The notes below the pieces were generated by a model. That model was given only the letters and a program-made list of their open reading frames with translations. It was not told the origin of the DNA and did not search any database. The position numbers were made by a program, and so were the translations under genes. Shown here piece by piece: positions 7,819 to 14,682 of a stretch of 64,000 nucleotides of DNA. Numbering within the stretch: position 1 is the first letter of the stretch; each line of letters opens with the position of its first letter. This DNA is from JBKEDS01 sp047975545. Lineage in GTDB: Bacteria > Bacteroidota > Bacteroidia > Flavobacteriales > Flavobacteriaceae. Location of the stretch: the NCBI GenBank assembly GCA_047975545.1, contig JBKEDS010000006.1, forward strand, positions 1-64,000, written 5' to 3'.

Positions 7819-8709
7819 ATGTCCAATACAAAATTGATTATAGAAGAACGCGCCGCCAATATTGGCAATTTTATGGTAGGAAGGCTGTTGCCCTTTCGGC
7901 AAAAGCGCATGGTTGGCCCTTTTATATTTATAGACCACATGGGACCGTTAACTTTAGGGCCAGACGATAATATGGATGTTGATATGCACCCGCACATTGG
8001 GCTTTCCACCTTAACTTTTTTGTTCGAGGGTACAATTTTCCACCGCGATAGTTTGGGTACGGCTGCCGAAATCCATCCCGGTGCCGTTAATTGGATGACG
8101 GCCGGAAAGGGCGTAGTACACACCGAACGTACTCCGCAGCAATTGCGGGGCAAGGAAAAAAAGCTGCACGGTTTGCAAATATGGGTAGCCTTGCCCAAGG
8201 CGCAGGAACAGTGCGAGCCGTCGTTTGTACACGTATCGGCCAGCAAATTGCCATCTTGGGAGGATAATGGCGTACAGTTTAAACTAATAGCAGGGGAGGC
8301 CTTTGGAAAAAAATCGGCTGTCCCGGTATTTAGCCCCCTGTATTTTATTCAAATAAAAACCAAAACCCCGGCAACGGTAAATATTGGCCAACATTTATAC
8401 GGCGAAAGTGCACTTTATATTTTGGATGGCGCCATAAAAAGCGATGGCCATACCTACGGTCCCAAACAAATATTGGTGGCCAAGGACAGTACCCTGTGCG
8501 CCTTTGAGCTGGAAGCCAATACAACGGTGTATATTTTTGGTGGCGAGCCTTTTCCGGAGGAACGTTTTATAGAATGGAACTTTGTAGCTTCGGATAAAGC
8601 CATTATCGAACAAGCTAAGGACGATTGGCTAAACGAACGCTTCCCAACGGTACCAACCGAAACTAAACGTGTGCCATTGCCACCGCCACGACCGTTAAAG
8701 TTAAAATAA
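7819..8709 (+). CDS. pirin family protein (cupin dioxygenase type), copy 2
   Basis: A second pirin, 296 residues, clearly divergent from copy 1. Metal ligands are H57 and H59 (MHPHIG), H101 and E103 (VVHTE), in the typical pirin order. The C-terminal tail ends in a Pro-rich basic stretch (PLPPPRPLKLK) that copy 1 lacks. It sits between the GNAT gene (4-base gap) and osmC (15-base gap), which suggests a stress- or electrophile-response operon; that link is inferred from context, not shown by sequence. Confidence 0.9.
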   Translation: MSNTKLIIEERAANIGNFMVGRLLPFRQKRMVGPFIFIDHMGPLTLGPDDNMDVDMHPHIGLSTLTFLFEGTIFHRDSLGTAAEIHPGAVNWMTAGKGVVHTERTPQQLRGKEKKLHGLQIWVALPKAQEQCEPSFVHVSASKLPSWEDNGVQFKLIAGEAFGKKSAVPVFSPLYFIQIKTKTPATVNIGQHLYGESALYILDGAIKSDGHTYGPKQILVAKDSTLCAFELEANTTVYIFGGEPFPEERFIEWNFVASDKAIIEQAKDDWLNERFPTVPTETKRVPLPPPRPLKLK

Positions 8710-8724
8710 TTTTTAAAATAGCAA

Positions 8725-9117
8725 ATGAAAACCATAACTGCCACCATAGGCACCCAAAAATACAAAACCGAAATCCAAGCTAAAAACCATATTGTTATAG
8801 CCGACGAACCCGAGGATTTGGGCGGAAAAAATTTGGGTTTTACACCAACCGAATTATTGGAATCGGCATTGGCAGCCTGTACCGCCATGACCCTGCGCAT
8901 GTACGCCGATAAAAAAGGCTGGGATTTGCAGCACGTGGAAATTAACGTTGGTTTTAAGCGAAACATAAGCACGCAACAGCTTACCTTTAAAAAAGATATT
9001 AAACTAACGGGAAATTTAAACCAAGAACAGCGCCAACGCTTGTTGGAAATGGGCGCCAATTGTCCCATAGAAAAAATGCTAACGGGCAATATAACCGTTG
9101 CATCGGCACTTATATAA
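8725..9117 (+). CDS. OsmC family peroxiredoxin-like protein
   Basis: OsmC/Ohr-fold thiol protein of 130 residues. The two reactive cysteines are present: C52 in LAACTAM at the start of the central helix and C113 in ANCPIEKML. This spacing is typical of OsmC-like hydroperoxide reductases that reduce organic peroxides. It follows pirin 2 in the same run of genes, which supports an oxidative-stress role for the group. It could also belong to the YhfA-like branch; which subfamily applies is not decided here. Confidence 0.88.
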   Translation: MKTITATIGTQKYKTEIQAKNHIVIADEPEDLGGKNLGFTPTELLESALAACTAMTLRMYADKKGWDLQHVEINVGFKRNISTQQLTFKKDIKLTGNLNQEQRQRLLEMGANCPIEKMLTGNITVASALI

Positions 9118-9144
9118 ATTCAACCAAACACAAAAACTAAAAAT

Positions 9145-9447
9145 ATGAGAGATTTCGATACCCTTAGCGAGGCCATGAATGCCCTTCGTACCGAAGGCTA
9201 CGTAGAAGATTTTAACCTAAAACAAAATTGCATCGAGTGCCGTAATGGTGAGTACAAGGTTTTTGCAAAGGATTTTGAAATAGACGAATTTTTTAGGTTC
9301 GAGGGCATGAGTAATCCCGACGATTCCAGTATTTTATACGCTATTTCATCTAAAAAACACGGGCTAAAAGGCCAATTGGTCAATGGTTACGGTATTTACA
9401 CCGAGGATATTACTAACGAAATGCTTCAAAAATTACGAACGCACTAA
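9145..9447 (+). CDS. small conserved protein of unknown function
   Basis: A 100-residue acidic protein that starts MRDFDTLSEAMNALRTEGY and ends in a short basic tail. No signal peptide or membrane segment. Close relatives in Bacteroidota are, as I recall, often labelled phosphoribosylpyrophosphate synthetase, but the protein is far too short and lacks the PRPP-binding loop, so that name should not be used. It has cysteines at C31 and C34 (NCIEC). It is last in the GNAT-pirin-OsmC run and is followed by a strong terminator. Confidence 0.8.
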   Translation: MRDFDTLSEAMNALRTEGYVEDFNLKQNCIECRNGEYKVFAKDFEIDEFFRFEGMSNPDDSSILYAISSKKHGLKGQLVNGYGIYTEDITNEMLQKLRTH

Positions 9448-9467
9448 ATAAAATGGAATACACGACA

Positions 9468-9494
9468 AAAACCCGGAAATTGTTCCGGGTTTTC
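9468..9494 (+). terminator. rho-independent terminator closing the pirin/osmC operon
   Basis: AAAACCCGGAA (9468-9478) pairs exactly with TTCCGGGTTTT (9483-9493) around a 4-base loop, followed by TTC. It is 20 bases after the last gene of the run. Confidence 0.85.
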
Positions 9495-9650
9495 TATTGG
9501 TCATTAAAAACAAACAGTAACTAAATTAAGGACCAGTGTTGGGTTGGTAGACTTACGGTTTTTTTGCTAGGGTATTAATTAATCTTAATTCAAATTTAGG
9601 GTTTTAACCATAGGTATTGCCTATAAAAAAATAACAGTTCTTTGTAAAAA

Positions 9651-10445
9651 CTATTTTCGTAAACTATTGCCAAACAAGGGTATTTTGGTAGTAATACTTG
9701 CATAATACATATTGGGGGCTACATTAAACTCCAATTGCGCTTCTATCGAATTGGCCAAACGCTTTGCATTTTCAAATTGGCTGTTAATGGTATCCGCATC
9801 GAAGTAAAATGTATTGTCGGGGTTTTTAAAATTGGTTTTTACAATACCGTTTTGCAGCCCGATAATTTCAATATCCATGCTTTTTAAGGAAAAAACCGAA
9901 ATGGAATTTGTAATAATTTCTTTTATAAGAAGAAAAAACTGGCGATTCCAATATCGGGGCATTTCAAAATTATAGCAATAGTTGGTTTCTATGTTTATGG
10001 CAACTTCCGAGGCAATTGTTTTGGTATAGCTATCTATTTTGTCTATTGTTTTTTGTAGGTTTCGGTTTTCTATATTGTTGGCCCAAATCAATTCGTCGAA
10101 ACCATGAAGTAAAATACTGTAGTTGTATTCAAAATAATCGCAAAATTTTTCAAGGTCGTTCAAGTTTTTAATTTCCTTTTGGTTAATGTCCTTTATAATT
10201 TCGTAGGTATTTACCATGGCGGCCATTTTATTCCCAAAATAATCCAGCATTTCCTTGGAAACCGCATTTTGGAGTTTAAGCACTTTGTTTTGGAAATCGA
10301 TGTGCTGCGTTAATAAATGTTCTGTTTTCTTTTTGTTTTTGTTCAATTTCCAAAGAAAACAGCATAAAATACTTATGGCAATGCCACAAATAATAACTGT
10401 TAATCCGTAAAAACCAGTGCTATCGATTATTTTTAAAGGGAGCAT
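9651..10445 (-). CDS. degenerate histidine-kinase-like membrane protein
   Basis: A 264-residue protein with one N-terminal membrane segment (about 12-33) and a coiled linker. It aligns well by eye with the C-terminal half of the complete kinase at 11834-13876: for example D-E-L-I-W-A-N-N against D-L-I-W-I-N-N, and RYWNRQF-LLIKE against KFWNRQLLLITKE. The key kinase residues are lost. The phospho-accepting His of K-D-L-H-D is Leu67 in K-E-M-L-D. The N-box keeps E and one N (KEIITNS, 175-181) but lacks the downstream His. No DNGIGF-type G1 box and no G2 box remain. It is therefore probably not an active autokinase. It is encoded 25 bases after the LuxR-type regulator on the same strand. Confidence 0.8.
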   Translation of the reverse strand: MLPLKIIDSTGFYGLTVIICGIAISILCCFLWKLNKNKKKTEHLLTQHIDFQNKVLKLQNAVSKEMLDYFGNKMAAMVNTYEIIKDINQKEIKNLNDLEKFCDYFEYNYSILLHGFDELIWANNIENRNLQKTIDKIDSYTKTIASEVAINIETNYCYNFEMPRYWNRQFFLLIKEIITNSISVFSLKSMDIEIIGLQNGIVKTNFKNPDNTFYFDADTINSQFENAKRLANSIEAQLEFNVAPNMYYASITTKIPLFGNSLRK

Positions 10446-10470
10446 AATTTTTTTAAATAGTTGAAAAGCC

Positions 10471-11100
10471 CTAAAACATTGAGGACAGCTTTTTTAATGC
10501 TTCCGATTTGTTTGAAACATCCAATTTGGTGTATATGTTTTGTATATGGAAATTAATGGTGCTGGAGGTAACGCAAAGTTTATCGGCCATATCCTTATAG
10601 GTAAGGCCTTTGGTAAACAATTCTATAATTTCGTGCTCGCGTTCCGAAAACATGGGGTTTTTGTTTTTTTGAAACGTTTGCAGGATTTTTATGGAAACAT
10701 TGTTGCTTAACGGCGCACCGTTGTTTATTGCGGTTTCCAGGGCATTTAACAGCGAGGTTTTGTTTATGGGCTTGGTTAGGTAGCCATCGGCATTGTTCGA
10801 AACCGATTCCAGTATATGCTCCAAATCGTCGTGCACGGTTACAATTATAACCTTAACATTGGGGCACAGTTTTTTAAAATGCTTTATCCCTTCAACGCCG
10901 TTTATACCGGGCATGGATATATCGCTAATAATAATATCGGGGCGCAAGGCCTTAAAATCCTTTAAGGCTTCTATTACCGAATAATAGGCGCCTTTTAGCA
11001 TGAAATTATCGAAAACCGAAAAATAATACCGGTACGAATCCAAAAGGATTTTATCGTCCTCGATAACTATTGCGCTGTATGTTTTGCTTAACGTGTTCAT
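10471..11100 (-). CDS. LuxR/NarL-family response regulator
   Basis: A 209-residue response regulator starting at the ATG at 11100 (a TTG three codons upstream is less likely). The receiver has E14/D15/D16, the phospho-acceptor D60 (IIISD-ISMPG), T88 and K110 (LTKP). The C-terminal LuxR-type helix-turn-helix spans about 151-205 (FSEREHEIIELFTKG...STINFHIQNIY). It is the first gene of a minus-strand pair with the degenerate kinase. Its cognate kinase may instead be the complete kinase encoded on the other strand. Targets are unknown. Confidence 0.92.
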   Translation of the reverse strand: MNTLSKTYSAIVIEDDKILLDSYRYYFSVFDNFMLKGAYYSVIEALKDFKALRPDIIISDISMPGINGVEGIKHFKKLCPNVKVIIVTVHDDLEHILESVSNNADGYLTKPINKTSLLNALETAINNGAPLSNNVSIKILQTFQKNKNPMFSEREHEIIELFTKGLTYKDMADKLCVTSSTINFHIQNIYTKLDVSNKSEALKKLSSMF

Positions 11101-11208
11101 AATTGCCAATTATACCCAAATTTAGCTAAAAAAGAGCGATAACCGCTACTAAAAAATTATAGGTTTAATCTATGAAAAATAAACAGTTATAATTTTATAA
11201 ATAAAAAT

Positions 11209-11216
11209 TAAATTTG
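11209..11216 (+). promoter_or_regulatory. possible -7 box for the receiver gene
   Basis: TAAATTTG matches the Bacteroidota -7 consensus TAnnTTTG, 33 bases before the ATG of the CheY-like gene. The upstream -33 position reads GTTA rather than TTG, so the assignment is moderate. Confidence 0.4.
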
Positions 11217-11249
11217 TTAAGGTGTTAATTTTTAAAGCATTAAATTAAT

Positions 11250-11738
11250 ATGAAAGCAGCAGCCTTGCCCAATAGCTATAATTTATTAACGTATAACGAT
11301 ATAAGGCAAAGCCCCCAAACGTTAACCGAAACCTTGCCCGTGGGCATAAAAAAACAACGAATCTTGGTGGTAGACGACAGCCAAGTTAACCAGTTTGTTT
11401 TTAAAAAAATCCTAACCGAAGCAGCATATGGTTTCGAATTGGCAAGCAGCGGCCACGAAGCGCTAAACCAATTAAAGCATTCGCATTTCGATTTAGTACT
11501 AATGGATATTGTAATGCCCGTAATGAACGGTATCGAGGCCACAAAAAAAATAAAGGTACTCTATCCTGAAATTCCGGTTGTGGCCGTAACCACAATAGCC
11601 GATAAAATTTGCCCCACTACGTTGGAAAATATAGGATTCGATGCCGTTTTAAGAAAACCCCTGGACAAAGCCCTTTTTTTACGCACTATAAACCAAGCAC
11701 TAAACTTTAGCCCAAGGCACTCCGATAAAATTTTTTAA
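11250..11738 (+). CDS. single-domain response regulator (CheY-like)
   Basis: A 162-residue protein made of an N-terminal 35-residue extension and one receiver domain. The acidic pocket D42/D43 (VVDDS), phospho-acceptor D86 (LVLMD-IVMP), T114 and K136 (RKPL) are all present, so it should accept phosphate. There is no output domain. It is followed after about 95 bases by the histidine kinase and is divergent from the LuxR regulator, so it could serve as a phosphate relay or sink for that kinase. The pairing is inferred from position. Confidence 0.88.
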   Translation: MKAAALPNSYNLLTYNDIRQSPQTLTETLPVGIKKQRILVVDDSQVNQFVFKKILTEAAYGFELASSGHEALNQLKHSHFDLVLMDIVMPVMNGIEATKKIKVLYPEIPVVAVTTIADKICPTTLENIGFDAVLRKPLDKALFLRTINQALNFSPRHSDKIF

Positions 11739-11833
11739 AATAGATAGAATATAAAAAATTAATGCAACTATTTTTAAAAATAGTTTTAATTTCGGGGTTG
11801 CCCAACAAATTAAAATCCAGGTCGGTTAGTAAA

Positions 11834-13876
11834 ATGAAGATTTTAAAATATTTTTACATACCACTTCTGCTAATGGTCGGAAACCTTGCTGCCCAGGATA
11901 TTTACAGTCTTGATTCTTTAAAAGAAGTTTTTGAAACCACAAAAGATACCTTAAACAAAATAGATGCCGGCCGTAGGTTGTGGTATACCAATCTTCGGTT
12001 TTACAATTTTTGCCTGTACAATAATGACGATTATAAGCAACAGGCCGAATATTATAGAAACAAAGTTAATTTACTGGAATTATCCTATAAAAATACACCC
12101 GTTAGGTTTAACAGGGAAATAGACCAGATTATCTATAAAATGGAAGATTACCAGTATAATTTAAAATACGATTCCCTTTTATGGGTTGGGCGCCAAGCCA
12201 TAAATAAAATCAACCAGCTAAAAACCAAGACAAATGGCAACACGCAAATAGAACTTTTAATCGGGCTTATGGCTTATCAGGCAGAGGTAGTAAGTTTTAA
12301 CAACGATATAAACGCAGCCGTAATATTTTTAATAGAAGCCTTAAAGATAGCCGAGGAAGAAAACCTGGAAACCTCCGAAATAAGGGTTAAATATAATATT
12401 TCCAAGCTGTTGCTTTACAATTTTTATAACAATCCCTACGCGTACGACAAGGCTTTCGACATCCTTAAAAATATAAAAGAAGACATAAAAACGGTAAAAA
12501 GTACCGAAGTTTTTAGCAAAGCCGATTACGAGGACAAAATAAATTACTATTTTACCCATTATTCCCCAGGGGAAAGCAAAGGGCTTTATATCGATTTGGA
12601 CGCTTATTTTGTATACTTGCTTGGGAAAGAACTATATAATGCGGTAAACGAAAAAATAGAACATTACAATGCTCTTGGGCATGCTCCCATTGAAGAAAAA
12701 ATAGCCAATTTAAAAGAAATAACAACCTTACTGGAAGCCCATAATTTTAAAAACACCTATTTGTACGCACAGTTGCAAAACCGTATTGGCGACCACTATT
12801 TTCAGGCAAGCAATTACAAAGCTGCCTATTACCCCCTCAATTGGGTTTTCGAGTTGTTGGAGTCCAAGCAATATATTAACACCCACCTGTTCGATTACGA
12901 AAAACTGTATACGTCCTTAGAACAAATTTCAAAAGAAACGGGCCATTACGAAAAGGCCTATTTGTTTTCGCAAAAAGCAAACGATTTTAAGTTGAAAAAA
13001 AGCGCCAACAGCTTTGTTTCGGTTATAAGCCTGCTCAAGGCCTACGAAAGCAGCCAAATACACAAGCTGCAACAGGACATAAGCAAACAACGGTTTAAAA
13101 AACTGGTTGCCTATTCCGTTTTAATTGTAATAGCCATAGTTGTTACATTCTTCATGTTTAGTTATCGGGCAAACGTATTAAGCCACAGGGAAATATCCCA
13201 AAAAAATACAGAATTAGAAAAAACCATGCACGAAAAGTTGGAATTGGAAAAAAAAATAGAAAACATACAAACGGCAATAGCCAAGGATTTGCACGACAAT
13301 TTTGGTAACAGGATTTCAAATATCGTAACCACCCATAGTATTTTAAAAGATATAAATAATAGCGAAAAAGGGTTGGACCACAATAATTTCACCCATTTTT
13401 CCAATTGTTTGGAAGAAAGCCTATACCGATTAACGCAAGATATTAAGGACCTGATATGGATTAACAACAAGGATAATAATTCGCTTCAAAAAGTTATAGA
13501 GCGCATAAGGCTTTATGTAAGCGAGGAGTCGCATAGCCAAACCACAAACGTTGCATTATCCGTTAAATTAAGCCAACCGGATTATAGCTTGCCCAAGTTT
13601 TGGAACCGACAACTTTTATTAATAACCAAGGAAGCCATTAATAATGCCATTAAACACGCCAAGGCAACCGAAATAAATGTGGCCGTAACGGTAAACAGCA
13701 ATAATTTTTTAACCATAGCATGTACCGATAACGGCATTGGGTTTAACATAGAGGAATTAAACCGTATATCGGGACTGGACAATATGAGGGTTCGGGCAAC
13801 TTCCATAGATTGCCAGATAAAACTGGAGTCGGAACAAAACAAAGGAACTACCATAGTTTTGTTTGGGTATATGTAA
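11834..13876 (+). CDS. sensor histidine kinase with periplasmic TPR-like domain
   Basis: With the ATG at 11834 the product has 680 residues and a signal peptide (MKILKYFYIPLLL...NLAAQ). An in-frame ATG at 11762 would add 24 residues ahead of the signal and is less likely. A long helical TPR-like sensor region is followed by a membrane segment at about 424-444 and a coiled coil. The dimerisation helix has the phospho-acceptor H487 (AKDLHDNFGN). The ATPase domain has an N-box at 599-609 (KEAINNAIKHA), G1 DNGIGF at 632-637 and G2 GLDNMR at 647-652. This is the HisKA_3 type that usually pairs with LuxR-family regulators, such as the one encoded at 10471-11100. The signal is unknown. Confidence 0.9.
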   Translation: MKILKYFYIPLLLMVGNLAAQDIYSLDSLKEVFETTKDTLNKIDAGRRLWYTNLRFYNFCLYNNDDYKQQAEYYRNKVNLLELSYKNTPVRFNREIDQIIYKMEDYQYNLKYDSLLWVGRQAINKINQLKTKTNGNTQIELLIGLMAYQAEVVSFNNDINAAVIFLIEALKIAEEENLETSEIRVKYNISKLLLYNFYNNPYAYDKAFDILKNIKEDIKTVKSTEVFSKADYEDKINYYFTHYSPGESKGLYIDLDAYFVYLLGKELYNAVNEKIEHYNALGHAPIEEKIANLKEITTLLEAHNFKNTYLYAQLQNRIGDHYFQASNYKAAYYPLNWVFELLESKQYINTHLFDYEKLYTSLEQISKETGHYEKAYLFSQKANDFKLKKSANSFVSVISLLKAYESSQIHKLQQDISKQRFKKLVAYSVLIVIAIVVTFFMFSYRANVLSHREISQKNTELEKTMHEKLELEKKIENIQTAIAKDLHDNFGNRISNIVTTHSILKDINNSEKGLDHNNFTHFSNCLEESLYRLTQDIKDLIWINNKDNNSLQKVIERIRLYVSEESHSQTTNVALSVKLSQPDYSLPKFWNRQLLLITKEAINNAIKHAKATEINVAVTVNSNNFLTIACTDNGIGFNIEELNRISGLDNMRVRATSIDCQIKLESEQNKGTTIVLFGYM

Positions 13877-13888
13877 GGTGGAATAATT

Positions 13889-14545
13889 TTATAGTATACC
13901 TTTTATTTTTTCGTAGTACAGTTCATCAAAACTATCGACAACCAAGTTGGCTTGGCTATAATCTTGGTTTTTCGAGTGGGTACTGTTAAAGCCAACACAA
14001 AAAATACCTGCGGCCTTGGCGGCCAGGACGCCATTGGTGGCATCTTCAATCACGATACATTCATTTGCGGAAAAACCCGAAGCCTCGGCCGCTTTTATAA
14101 AAATTTCGGGGTGCGGCTTCGATTCCTTTAAATCGGCGCCGCTTAGTTTTGCCTTAAAATATTGGTTTAGGTCGAAACGCTTAAAAATACGCTCGATATT
14201 GGGCATGGAGGCCGAAGAGCCCAACACCAAGGTTAATCCGTTTTTATGGTAGTTTTGTATAAGCTCCAAAACCCCGTTTATAAGCCCAAAGGACGTGTCG
14301 TTATCAAAATAATACTCGTAATATTTTCGTTTTAGGGCCACTAAATGCTCCGGGGTTTCCTTCAATTTAAAAACATCGCAAAGCGTCCGGCAAATGTTTA
14401 TGGTCGATTGCCCGGTAAACGATTGGTAAAGTGTATCGCCAACCGTAATGCCAACTTCGCTAAACATATCGTGGTAGGCTTTGTAGTGCAATGGTTCGCT
14501 ATCGATAATAACACCATCCATATCAAAAATTACGGCTTTAAGCAT
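13889..14545 (-). CDS. HAD family phosphatase / beta-phosphoglucomutase-like
   Basis: A 218-residue haloacid dehalogenase-fold enzyme with a small helical cap. Motif I is FDMDGV with nucleophile D8 and acid/base D10; motif II is LVLGSSAS; motif III is SKPHPE with its Lys; motif IV is VIEDATNG. The IDSEPLHYKAY cap pattern and the GSSAS loop are typical of the phosphoglucomutase/phosphatase branch acting on sugar phosphates. The substrate cannot be told from sequence. It is encoded convergently to the kinase, only 12 bases from its stop. Confidence 0.88.
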   Translation of the reverse strand: MLKAVIFDMDGVIIDSEPLHYKAYHDMFSEVGITVGDTLYQSFTGQSTINICRTLCDVFKLKETPEHLVALKRKYYEYYFDNDTSFGLINGVLELIQNYHKNGLTLVLGSSASMPNIERIFKRFDLNQYFKAKLSGADLKESKPHPEIFIKAAEASGFSANECIVIEDATNGVLAAKAAGIFCVGFNSTHSKNQDYSQANLVVDSFDELYYEKIKGIL

Positions 14546-14622
14546 AATGGTTTGTTTTTTTGCGAATATACTTCAATATACAAAAACAACATAGCTCAAA
14601 ATGCAAGGATTATGGTTGCCAT

Positions 14623-14658
14623 AAAAAAACCTCGAAGTTTAAACTTCGAGGTTTTTTT
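14623..14658. terminator. perfect bidirectional terminator
   Basis: A perfect 36-bp palindrome: a run of A, then ACCTCGAAGTTT, its exact complement, then a run of T. It lies 24 bases past the end of the T9SS gene on the minus strand, so it most likely terminates that gene, and it would also work in the other direction. Confidence 0.88.
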
Positions 14659-14682
14659 ATGTAATATTTAAATTGCGTATTG

